DNA of 6,219 nt from positions 3,501 through 9,719 of the forward strand of contig DLVV01000292.1 in the NCBI GenBank assembly GCA_003445035.1, read 5' to 3'. Positions 1-6,219 of this stretch are shown one piece after another (within the stretch, counting starts at the first letter, position 1; each line of letters opens with the position of its first letter). Below the pieces are notes generated by a model that saw only the letters and a list, made by a program, of their open reading frames with translations, was not told the DNA's origin and searched no databases. The translations under genes were made by a program, and so were the position numbers. This DNA comes from Planctomycetaceae bacterium. GTDB taxonomy: Bacteria > Planctomycetota > Planctomycetia > Planctomycetales > Planctomycetaceae.

Positions 1-1498
1 GCTTGTCATCGGTGGGTGGCTGCTGGCTGACGAACCATTTCAGGTCGGGTGCATCCAGGTCCTTGCGGCTCTGGTTGACGGTCGAGCGGATCCATTCGGG
101 AGCCTTGCGGCGGTACTGTCCCATGGACATATCGTTTTCACCGAGATGGTAGAAGACACCGGCCAACTCGACCTGGTTCCCCCTGTCAGTGATCTCCTTG
201 ACGGACTGTTTCACGAAGGCGACGAAGCGGGGGTAGATGTTGCGGGATTTTGCGACGCTGCCCTCCGGCGTCCAATCGTTGATCTGTGTCCCACTGTGGG
301 TGAACTTGGCGATCGCGATGTTGCCGGGCAGCCTGGTAGACAGTGTCCGGCCAAAGCTGAGTTCCGGGCCGAACGTGTCGTAGTATCCGGCCGGCCCGAG
401 GGGCTCCCACGAGTTCGAGGTCTTGTAGCCGCCGCCGAGGCTGTACTTGAAGGCGATGCGGGCGTCGTCGCGCAGCAACCGCTCCTTTCCCTTCAACATC
501 TTGAGTTCCTGGATGAAGGCTCGCTCTCCTTCCATGTTGCGGTGCCCTGCCAGGACGAACAGCTTGACTCGACTCCCCTTCTTGTAGGGCCATTTCCCCA
601 GCGGCCGAGACGTCTTCTCTGGTTTGCCGATCGTGGCCAGGTAGGCCGTGGCGTAATTCACACCATGCTCCAGTTGTCCCAGCGTCCCGTAGTGGTAGTG
701 CAACCCGACCCCTCCGCCGATCTCCACGCCGACGTGTGAGGTGGGAATGTACTCCGCCAGCGGATCGACTTCGGTGACCGCCCGCTGCCCCACGCTGATG
801 GCATACATCCGTGGACGCAGATCCATGCCCCAGATGGTCTTGGTGCACAGTTCGCCGATGTAGAACTTCAGCCTGGGGAGTTTCAGGTCGTGCCGCCACC
901 GGGCAAGAAAGTTCTTCAGATTTCGCCCGTAGTTGGGCATGTAATCCTTGTTGAACATGTCGTTTTCGCCCTGGTGCCACATGAACCCCTCGATCCGGTA
1001 CGGGATCTTCTGCTTGTCCAGTTCCGCCAACGAGGACCGCACCACTTCGAGTGCCAGTGGGTACATCTTGAATCCGCTGGGTTCATCGGGATTCCAATCT
1101 CCGCCCAGGTGAGTGCCCCCCGCAGCGACCTTGATGATCGCAATGGGAGCCTTGATCGCGGCCGAGATCTTCCGGGCAAAACTCAACTCCGGACCGACGA
1201 TTCCGTTGACCGGCTGCAAAGCCACCCAGCCGTCGGACCGTGTCTTGTTCTGACGACCGAGGCAGTAGGAGAACCGCACGCTCTCCTGCGGCTGCTCGAG
1301 GCCGACAAACGGAGGGAATCTCTTGATGTCCTTCACCTTCGAATCCGAGCCGACCATGTTCGACTGGCCGGCAAAGATGAACACGCGAAGCGTCCGGTCA
1401 TCGACCGTGTCTGCGGCTCTCAACGGACCCGCAACGGTCCACAAAAGCAGCAGGCTCAGCAATGACGATGTCGTTCTCGAATTCGATCTGCGTGTCAT
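1..1498 (-). CDS. Exported tandem-domain SASA/DUF303 acetylesterase-like protein, 3' end missing
   Basis: This is a probable secreted carbohydrate O-acetylesterase (SASA, also called DUF303; related to carbohydrate esterase family 6). 499 residues are visible, and the frame is open through the left edge, so the C-terminus is missing. The ATG at 1498 has GAGG (1507-1510) eight bases upstream. It begins a signal peptide: an arginine-rich start, a leucine core at about 13-19, and likely cleavage after PLRAA (25-29). Domain 1 (about 38-285) has GQSNM with the candidate nucleophile Ser46, GPELSF (102-107), a GGT block (127-129), WHQGEND (174-180) and GLHY with His267. The family usually has DxxH at that last site; here the Asp position is Val264. 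Domain 2 (from about 311) repeats the layout: AGHRNMEG (317-324) with Arg320 in place of the serine, GPELSF (377-382), an SGT block and YHLGEND (450-456). It looks like an old internal duplication whose second copy has lost its nucleophile. The gene probably shares a transcript with the dehydratase upstream. The family call is strong; the substrate is unknown. Confidence 0.9.
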   Translation of the reverse strand, partial: MTRRSNSRTTSSLLSLLLLWTVAGPLRAADTVDDRTLRVFIFAGQSNMVGSDSKVKDIKRFPPFVGLEQPQESVRFSYCLGRQNKTRSDGWVALQPVNGIVGPELSFARKISAAIKAPIAIIKVAAGGTHLGGDWNPDEPSGFKMYPLALEVVRSSLAELDKQKIPYRIEGFMWHQGENDMFNKDYMPNYGRNLKNFLARWRHDLKLPRLKFYIGELCTKTIWGMDLRPRMYAISVGQRAVTEVDPLAEYIPTSHVGVEIGGGVGLHYHYGTLGQLEHGVNYATAYLATIGKPEKTSRPLGKWPYKKGSRVKLFVLAGHRNMEGERAFIQELKMLKGKERLLRDDARIAFKYSLGGGYKTSNSWEPLGPAGYYDTFGPELSFGRTLSTRLPGNIAIAKFTHSGTQINDWTPEGSVAKSRNIYPRFVAFVKQSVKEITDRGNQVELAGVFYHLGENDMSMGQYRRKAPEWIRSTVNQSRKDLDAPDLKWFVSQQPPTDDK

Positions 1499-1566
1499 GT
1501 TCTGGACCTCGTTTCCCTCGTGGCACCGGCGACAGTCCATGTCACGAACACCGGCGGTCGGTTCCA

Positions 1567-2781
1567 TCAATAGTCGGCGATTGCCCCATCGTGACCGTGC
1601 CTGGGATTGGGCCAGCCACCGTTCTTGGGCATCTTCGCGTGCATCTTTTCGACGGCCTGCTGGTCAATCTCGACCCCGAGTCCCGGCCCCTGTGGCAGAG
1701 ACGCGTACCCCTGCTTGTCGATCGTCCACGAGACGCGGGCGACGTTCCCCGGATTGTAGCCCCGGCCTCCTTCGTGGATCAGGAAGAACGGGATCGAGGC
1801 GATGGCGTGGAAACTGGCGGTCATGCCCAGGACGGTGCTCGCGTTGTGCGGCGCCAGCGGCACGTGGTAGGCCTCGGCCAGGGTGGCGATCTTCTTCATC
1901 TGGCTGATCCCGCCACAAGCACCGACGTCGGGCTGCAAGATGTCGATACAGCCCTCGTGCAGGTAGGGGATGAATTCCCAGATCGTGCGATCGCGTTCGC
2001 CGGTGGCCAGCGGCACCTTGATGGCGTCCTTGAGTCGTTTGAAGACCTCGATGTTACCGGGGACGGCCGGTTCCTCGATCCACAGCACATCGTAGGGTTC
2101 GATGGCGTTGGCCAACTGGATCAGGAACGCCGGCGGCATGGCACAGTGAGCATCGAGCATAATGGCGGCATCAGGGCCAAGCCGCCGGCGAAACTCGGCC
2201 ACGTGGTCGACATAGCCCTGGACCATCTGAGGTGTCGCTGCGAATTGACGAGGACCTCCCGGACCCACCTTGTACGAGGTCGCGCTCGGATACAGGCGAA
2301 TCCTGTCTCGCGTCGGCCCACCCAGCAGGCGATAGACCGGGACCCCCCACGCCTTGCCGGCGATGTCCCATAGCGCCATGTCGACAGCCGATATCACGTT
2401 GGTCATGTAGGGGCCTCCACGGGAATCCCTGGGCCCCCGGTACAGCCGTTGCCATAGGTGCTCAATGCGGGTGGGGTTTTCTCCCTTGAGACCCTCGGCC
2501 ATCGCCGCGACCAGCGCCATGGCCACCCGGGCGTTGAGTCCGAATGTCTCGCCCCAGCCAGTGATGTTCCCGTTGGTCTGAATGCGGACATAGAGCTTGC
2601 CGGCCACGTAGAACATCCGCACGTCGGTGATCTTGAGGTTCGATCCGCGGTCGACAACCTGTGCGGCAGGGTCCTTCTCCGCGACAACCGCGTCATCCAG
2701 CATGGCCAGACCCGTGGCACCAGCACCCATCGAAGCGAGCGCCGCACGACGACTGATTGAGCGTGAAACGTGTTCAGACAT
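1567..2781 (-). CDS. Tat-leader mandelate racemase/muconate lactonizing enzyme family protein, D-galactonate dehydratase-like
   Basis: A 404-residue enolase-superfamily enzyme, probably a Mg2+-dependent sugar-acid dehydratase (aldonate to 2-keto-3-deoxyaldonate). The N-terminal capping domain spans about 48-160, including GWGE (75-78) and the block around MALWDIAGK (135-143). The barrel follows. Candidate metal ligands are Asp210 (in LDAH), Glu236 (IEEP) and Glu262 (ATGER). His212 and His312 (APHN) are candidate acid/base residues, Asp285 is the likely partner of His312, and Glu337 lies late in the barrel. The spacings D-x-H, 26, 26 and 50 match those I recall for E. coli D-galactonate dehydratase (D183/H185, E209, E235, H285). 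That supports the galactonate/mannonate-dehydratase-like group but does not fix the substrate. The N-terminus has SRRAALAS (10-17) and a small-residue stretch to about 34, like a Tat signal, so export is inferred; this would be unusual, as superfamily members are mostly cytoplasmic. GAGG lies 11 bases before the ATG. Length is normal, allowing for the leader. Confidence 0.93.
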   Translation of the reverse strand: MSEHVSRSISRRAALASMGAGATGLAMLDDAVVAEKDPAAQVVDRGSNLKITDVRMFYVAGKLYVRIQTNGNITGWGETFGLNARVAMALVAAMAEGLKGENPTRIEHLWQRLYRGPRDSRGGPYMTNVISAVDMALWDIAGKAWGVPVYRLLGGPTRDRIRLYPSATSYKVGPGGPRQFAATPQMVQGYVDHVAEFRRRLGPDAAIMLDAHCAMPPAFLIQLANAIEPYDVLWIEEPAVPGNIEVFKRLKDAIKVPLATGERDRTIWEFIPYLHEGCIDILQPDVGACGGISQMKKIATLAEAYHVPLAPHNASTVLGMTASFHAIASIPFFLIHEGGRGYNPGNVARVSWTIDKQGYASLPQGPGLGVEIDQQAVEKMHAKMPKNGGWPNPRHGHDGAIADY

Positions 2782-2818
2782 GTTGGTGGCATCCTCGTGC
2801 GAAAAGGTTGGGACAGCA

Positions 2819-2834
2819 CCGCGCGATCGCGCGG
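2819..2834. promoter_or_regulatory. Perfect 16-bp palindrome, candidate operator
   Basis: CCGCGCGATCGCGCGG is perfectly self-complementary with no spacer. It lies 37 bp upstream of the dehydratase start, in the divergent region, where a dimeric repressor could control the dehydratase-esterase transcript and perhaps the divergent gene. If the weak minus-strand promoter at 2849-2877 is real, the palindrome would cover about +8 to +23, a usual repressor position. It contains GCGATCGC, so a methylation or genome-wide repeat motif is the alternative. No regulator gene is visible in the window. Confidence 0.4.
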
Positions 2835-2848
2835 ATCATTCGGTCGTG

Positions 2849-2877
2849 ATGATGTCCACGCCCCAGATGGTGTGCAA
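2849..2877 (-). promoter_or_regulatory. Weak sigma70-like promoter candidate for the dehydratase-esterase transcript
   Basis: On the minus strand, TTGCAC (2872-2877) and CATCAT (2849-2854) are separated by exactly 17 bp. Both are imperfect matches to the bacterial -35 and -10 consensus. The predicted start near 2842 would leave a leader of about 60 bases that includes the palindrome. It is the best pair I could find there by eye, and chance is a real possibility. Confidence 0.2.
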
Positions 2878-2941
2878 GCTACAGGACTTTGCAGTTGGCC
2901 ATGATGATCCGCCTGGAGCGGACGATCTGCCCCGGTGGTTC

Positions 2942-2950
2942 TGCTATATT
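2942..2950 (+). promoter_or_regulatory. Extended -10 candidate for the unrecognised plus-strand gene
   Basis: TGCTATATT contains a TATAAT-like hexamer (TATATT, 2945-2950) preceded by TGn, the extended -10 form. No good -35 hexamer stands 16-18 bp upstream. Transcription would begin near 2957 and give a leader of about 87 bases. This AT-rich patch stands out in a GC-rich intergenic region. Confidence 0.3.
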
Positions 2951-3043
2951 CCCGTCGGGCCCACCTGCCGTGGCCGGCAAAACCGGTCGAGGCCCTCCTC
3001 TCTTCCGAGAACGAAACTCCAGTCAACCGGGAAACCCATCAGC

Positions 3044-3739
3044 ATGCCCGACACCTACCATGAGACGTTCGAAAATGGCCCCGGCGGCTGGTACGCATGG
3101 GACAGCAACTACGCGGGTGACAAGCCCCTGGAGATCGTCGACGGATCCGCCGTATCCAGGTCTCCCTGGTGGATCGACTACAACCACGCTCCACCCGGGG
3201 CCGGCTACATGCATCTGCTGTTCATGCTGGACACTCTCGGCCGCCCCACCGAACGGAAAACCGAGATCGCCGGCCACAACAACTTTGTCCAGCAGGGACT
3301 CAGTACGAACTTCGTCGACGCCGAACTGACCTTCCGGCTGAAAGGCGAACTCGTTCTGCATGACGCGCAACTGGTGCTGCTGTGCCAGGGAGTTCACGAC
3401 GGCCTGTGTTCGGGATGGCTGCTGACCGGACAGCCGATCACGGTGACCGACGAATGGACCGAGTCAACGCTGAACACCCGGCTGGACGCCGACCAGTGGA
3501 CCAGCCTGGACAGCCGCCATGACCGGACGGAATGTTACGGCACCCGGCCCCTGGAAACCGTGTTGTCCGACGTCAACACCAACATCCTGCTGGTCCTGTT
3601 TCCCCTGGATATCGCTCCCATGGGTCCGCTTGACGGCGACCCGCACAGGTTGCGTCCCGACGTGGACTACCCCATCTGGCGCCACCGCCTGCCGGAAGGA
3701 TACGTGGCCATGGACGAAGCTCGCATCAACTTCTCCTGA
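3044..3739 (+). CDS. Unrecognised 231-residue protein, possibly beta-sandwich or lectin-like
   Basis: I do not recognise a named family. The frame is open far upstream, but that part runs antisense to the dehydratase gene and then through intergenic sequence, and does not look protein-like. The ATG at 3044 is therefore preferred, with the chain starting MPDTYHETFENGPGGW. The ribosome-binding site is poor (only a loose GGGAAA about 12 bases upstream), so the start is not certain. There is no signal peptide or membrane segment, so a cytoplasmic location is inferred. The FENGPGGW opening, many aromatic residues, and alternating hydrophobic stretches (LTFRLKGELVL, AQLVLLCQG, NILLVLFPLDI) suggest a jelly-roll or ConA-like sandwich such as occurs in carbohydrate-binding modules; this is inference from composition only. 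The chain ends DEARINFS. It diverges from the dehydratase-esterase pair across 262 bp and may share its regulation. A sugar-binding or sugar-modifying role is possible but unproven. Confidence 0.75.
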   Translation: MPDTYHETFENGPGGWYAWDSNYAGDKPLEIVDGSAVSRSPWWIDYNHAPPGAGYMHLLFMLDTLGRPTERKTEIAGHNNFVQQGLSTNFVDAELTFRLKGELVLHDAQLVLLCQGVHDGLCSGWLLTGQPITVTDEWTESTLNTRLDADQWTSLDSRHDRTECYGTRPLETVLSDVNTNILLVLFPLDIAPMGPLDGDPHRLRPDVDYPIWRHRLPEGYVAMDEARINFS

Positions 3740-3846
3740 GAGTCGACGACGCGTGGCAGGCCCGTTTCCACCGAATCGACGAAGGCACATCTCCCGAGCC
3801 GCATGCCCGCCGCTCGTGGAGTCACTGGCGACTCGCAACGTGCCTC
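3740..3846. other. Convergent gap between the plus-strand gene and the metallophosphoesterase
   Basis: These 107 bp separate two converging genes and would be expected to hold terminators. The only inverted repeat I see is GAGTC (3819-3823) with GACTC (3830-3834), a 5-bp stem with a 6-base loop and no T-run on either side. That is too weak to call a terminator. The heptamer TCGACGA occurs twice (3743-3749 and 3776-3782), probably by chance. Confidence 0.4.
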
Positions 3847-5985
3847 TCACTGCACAAGCTTGTACCGCTGCTCCCCCGGCACGTAGCGCAACCGGTGCTT
3901 GTTCTTCTCGTAGAACGCAATCCACTCGCCAATCGTCAACATCTTTCCGGAATCGTCGATCTTCCTGTCGAGGCTGAACAGGGCCGGAAACGTGAAACGT
4001 CGGAGCACGAAAATCGGATTGCCGTAATGGCCCGGCGTATCGACGCGAAATTGGGGGTTCGGCGGCTTGCGACCCGACTCCCGTTTCATCCAGGCAATCA
4101 GTTCACCCAGCGCCTGCGACTCGCCAAACCAGCAGGCCCGGATGATGCATGACGAAAACCGGAGGTTGAAGTCGCTGCTGGCAGAGAATTTCACGAGTTG
4201 CTGCCGGGCATCCCTGGAACGACGGGCCAGCACGCCAACACTTCCCAGGGCCCCCAGCCGCTGCTTGACAGGCAGCGATTCATCGTCGACCAACTGCACC
4301 AGCAACGGCAACGACGCCTCGCCAGCTCCGAAAACATGACGAACCCGATCCTCGAAAAAACCCTGGGTGGCCCGATCCCATTCGTGCCGACCCAGGCGAT
4401 AGTGGATGTCCATCAGTTGCTCGATGGCCTTGCCGGCTTCCTGCAGGTTCGCCGGGGTCTTGTGGTTCCGTCGCCGCGGCACAACGAAGCGGGGCTCGAT
4501 GTATCGACTGCGACGGTGGATCGGCCGGCCAAGACGTTCCAGCGGTTTCTGGCCCGTGTATTCCCATAACCCGGAACCCAGCGACTTCCACCTGGGGTTC
4601 TCGTCAACCCACAGCCGCCTCATCAAAGGCGTCAATCCTCGTTGCCAGGCCGGGTGAACCGGGTGACTGTCACCAGGCATCCCCACGATTTTCTTCTTGC
4701 CACCGGACTTGTCGATCACAAGCGAATCGAAAACCAGGCCATCCGGGTAATACGACTTGAGCGTCAACTTCTCACCATCGACCAGGACATGGATCAGGTG
4801 TGGACATTTTTCGTTCCACTCGGTGATCCCCGGCCGCAGGCCGTGAGGATTCTGCGGCGTCACGATCGACTCGAAGTAGGAGGTGCCGACGCCCGATCCT
4901 GAACAGCCCACAAGCAGGTCGACCGACTGGTGTGGCCCGTAAGGGGCCGAACGGCTGTAGACGTGGATGTGACCACGGAACGTAAGATCGCACTGCGGCA
5001 GTGGCGGCTTCCAACCCAGGTCGCCGCCCGGAACAGCGTTCCCCGCCAGGCCAAAGTAGTGACTGTAGAAGAAACGCCAGGTCACACCGGCTTCGGCAAA
5101 CCGCTTTTCCGCCAACGAGCGTCCAACGCCACGTCCCGCCCCCCCCTCGCAGACAAACATCGCATTCCCGTAGCGAAAGCTGAACGGTGCCACGGTCTCG
5201 TCAGCATTGTCCCGAGGACTCTGGAAGACGCGCCAGAACGGCATGTCAAAACGCTCGGTCAAGCGGCTGTCCAAACGGCCCGGAGCAATGTAACGGGGGT
5301 AGAGAGGATCCAGGCCGTGTTCCCAGTCGGTGACCCAATCGTGATTTCCCTGTGTCGGATAAAACGGTGTGTTCCGCAGAGTGTCGCGATAGACCCCGAA
5401 GGCCAGCAGATCGTACTCCGCCTCATCGAGTGCCCATCTCTGGGAAACATCTCCGGTGTGGATAATGAAATCCGGCTTCGGGTGCAGCGAACGCAACAAG
5501 TCGGCCAACGGACACTGGTCTCCGGGTTCCGGTTGCCCGCTGTCTCCGAGAACAACGAACGAAAACGGACGCCGCACGTCGGTCGCATGCGTGTAGAAGT
5601 GGTACGACTCGTCGATGGGCGTCAACCAGGTCTCGCCGGATCTGATCCGGTAGTAATACCGCGTGTCCGGTTCCAGGCCCGTGATCTCGACGAAATGCAT
5701 TCGTTGGGATTGGGCCGACTGAACCACGTGTCCCAGTTCACGTGTGAGTCCATATTCCACGCTACACGGCTGGTCATCGTCGATCATCCACGCGATGCCC
5801 ATCGAATGACCGGTCCCCTTCTGCAAGTAGGGATGCCGCAGCAGCCGAAGTGGAGATGACTGTTCTTCCTGCGAGTAACCGGTTGCCCACCACTGAGACG
5901 AGACACTGACGATCAACACCAACAAACCGGTAGTCCATCCCGCGAGAACCCGCGGTCCAACCAACTGGTCATTCTTGTGGGGCAT
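3847..5985 (-). CDS. Exported metallophosphoesterase with PAP-type N-terminal domain and a C-terminal extension
   Basis: A 712-residue secreted or membrane-anchored calcineurin-like phosphoesterase. The ATG at 5985 has GAGG (5992-5995) six bases upstream. A hydrophobic segment at about 13-30 is a signal peptide or anchor. Residues about 45-133 form a fibronectin-like domain as in the N-terminal part of purple acid phosphatases (RHPYLQKG, ITGLEPDTRYYYRI). The catalytic domain (about 140-420) shows the five metal-site blocks in order: GDSG (Asp148), HTGDVSQ (Asp179), GNHD (Asn214, His215), YSHYF (His309) and GHIHVYSR (His339, His341). Gln182 occupies the position where true purple acid phosphatases have the metal-binding tyrosine (GDxxY), so a tyrosinate-type iron centre is unlikely and the metals are probably different. 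Residues about 430-712 match no domain I can name; 558-635 resemble HEAT-like helical repeats, and a TIGEWIAFYEKNKHRLRY segment lies near the end. The substrate is unknown: phosphomonoester and phosphodiester are both possible. It converges on the unrecognised gene and appears to have its own promoter region. Confidence 0.92.
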   Translation of the reverse strand: MPHKNDQLVGPRVLAGWTTGLLVLIVSVSSQWWATGYSQEEQSSPLRLLRHPYLQKGTGHSMGIAWMIDDDQPCSVEYGLTRELGHVVQSAQSQRMHFVEITGLEPDTRYYYRIRSGETWLTPIDESYHFYTHATDVRRPFSFVVLGDSGQPEPGDQCPLADLLRSLHPKPDFIIHTGDVSQRWALDEAEYDLLAFGVYRDTLRNTPFYPTQGNHDWVTDWEHGLDPLYPRYIAPGRLDSRLTERFDMPFWRVFQSPRDNADETVAPFSFRYGNAMFVCEGGAGRGVGRSLAEKRFAEAGVTWRFFYSHYFGLAGNAVPGGDLGWKPPLPQCDLTFRGHIHVYSRSAPYGPHQSVDLLVGCSGSGVGTSYFESIVTPQNPHGLRPGITEWNEKCPHLIHVLVDGEKLTLKSYYPDGLVFDSLVIDKSGGKKKIVGMPGDSHPVHPAWQRGLTPLMRRLWVDENPRWKSLGSGLWEYTGQKPLERLGRPIHRRSRYIEPRFVVPRRRNHKTPANLQEAGKAIEQLMDIHYRLGRHEWDRATQGFFEDRVRHVFGAGEASLPLLVQLVDDESLPVKQRLGALGSVGVLARRSRDARQQLVKFSASSDFNLRFSSCIIRACWFGESQALGELIAWMKRESGRKPPNPQFRVDTPGHYGNPIFVLRRFTFPALFSLDRKIDDSGKMLTIGEWIAFYEKNKHRLRYVPGEQRYKLVQ

Positions 5986-6219
5986 CTACCGCCTCTGGTA
6001 CCCAGGGAAAGAGGAACGCAGCCCGCTCGCAGGCTGGGCGGTGCCACCGTGTGCGAGGAACGCTTCGGCAGGACCCCGCGTCGCGAGACTCATCCAGTGG
6101 AGCCTATCAACGCGCCGTTGGCATGGCAAAACAACATCTCCACCGGCCCCCGCATCTCCAGCCGGTGGGTTGCTTGAAGCCCGGCCCCGTTCTAAGTGAG
6201 ACTGGGACAGTTGAGACGC
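5986..6219. other. Non-coding region upstream of the metallophosphoesterase gene
   Basis: These 234 bp carry no credible gene: the short open frames here lack protein-like sequence or a ribosome-binding site. The region presumably holds the metallophosphoesterase promoter. The best minus-strand -35-like sequence is TTGCCA (6124-6129), but the -10 position 17 bp away (TAGGCT) is poor. It also holds the hairpin at 6140-6168 and two copies of TGAGAC (6197-6202 and 6212-6217) near the right edge. Confidence 0.5.
6140..6168. terminator. GC-rich hairpin, possible terminator of a gene beyond the right edge
   Basis: CCACCGGC (6140-6147) pairs perfectly with GCCGGTGG (6161-6168) around a 13-base loop. 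Read on the minus strand, the stem is followed within a few bases by TGTTGTTTTG, a broken T-rich stretch. It could therefore weakly terminate a leftward transcript entering from the right. It could also be a binding site or leader structure for the metallophosphoesterase gene. The large loop and interrupted T-run keep this tentative. Confidence 0.25.

Noticed and set aside
186..980. Minus-strand open frame of 264 codons in the esterase region
   Set aside because: It is the wrong frame. The frame starting at 1498 holds the signal peptide and both sets of SASA motifs across the same bases.
1462..2373. Long plus-strand open frame of 303 codons
   Set aside because: It is antisense to the dehydratase, which has a complete set of active-site residues in the other strand; the frame itself has no family-like features.
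2627..3043. N-terminal extension of the plus-strand gene back to an ATG at 2627
   Set aside because: The extension overlaps the start of the dehydratase gene antisense and then crosses the intergenic region. It looks unlike a protein, and the first plausible chain begins at 3044.
3819..3834. GAGTC/GACTC inverted repeat in the convergent gap as a terminator
   Set aside because: The stem has only five pairs and no T-run follows on either strand.
4930..5859. Long plus-strand open frame of 309 codons
   Set aside because: It lies wholly antisense to the metallophosphoesterase, whose five catalytic blocks are intact. The translated sequence has no recognisable motif and is a by-product of high GC content.
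5975..6199. Short plus-strand open frames upstream of the metallophosphoesterase
   Set aside because: They have no ribosome-binding site, are low-complexity and basic in composition, and overlap the start of the real gene on the other strand.
6197..6217. Two TGAGAC copies 15 bp apart as a regulatory direct repeat
   Set aside because: Six-base repeats at this spacing are common by chance, and nothing else marks the site.

Overview
The window looks like a piece of a GC-rich environmental bacterium, most likely a member of the Planctomycetota (Pirellula/Rhodopirellula-like), with Verrucomicrobiota or Lentisphaerota as alternatives. The phylum call is an inference from gene content: a SASA-type acetylesterase with a signal peptide, an enolase-superfamily sugar-acid dehydratase with a twin-arginine leader, and a secreted metallophosphoesterase with a helical-repeat-like tail. 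No rRNA or other phylogenetic marker is present.

Layout, left to right. (1) Positions 1-1498, minus strand: an exported protein with two SASA/DUF303 (carbohydrate esterase 6-like) domains in tandem, cut by the left edge before its C-terminus. The first copy keeps the nucleophile motif GQSNM. The second reads GHRNM and has no serine there. (2) Positions 1567-2781, minus: a mandelate racemase/muconate lactonizing enzyme family protein with the active-site layout of D-galactonate dehydratase and a Tat-type leader. It lies 68 bp upstream of the esterase on the same strand, so the two probably form one transcript. (3) Positions 2782-3043: a divergent intergenic region with a perfect 16-bp palindrome and weak promoter-like sequences on both strands. 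(4) Positions 3044-3739, plus: a 231-residue protein without a signal peptide, not recognised, possibly beta-sandwich or lectin-like. (5) Positions 3740-3846: a short convergent gap. (6) Positions 3847-5985, minus: a 712-residue exported metallophosphoesterase with a purple-acid-phosphatase-type N-terminal domain and a C-terminal extension that looks helical-repeat-like. (7) Positions 5986-6219: non-coding upstream sequence with one good hairpin.

The dehydratase and esterase fit one theme: outside the cytoplasm, remove O-acetyl (or similar ester) groups from a carbohydrate and dehydrate a released sugar acid. The divergent gene may share their control region. The metallophosphoesterase converges on that gene and need not be functionally linked.

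I see no mobile element, CRISPR array, tRNA or rRNA. The most distinctive features are the tandem esterase with a degenerate second active site, the palindrome in the divergent region, and the apparent export of a dehydratase from a usually cytoplasmic superfamily.
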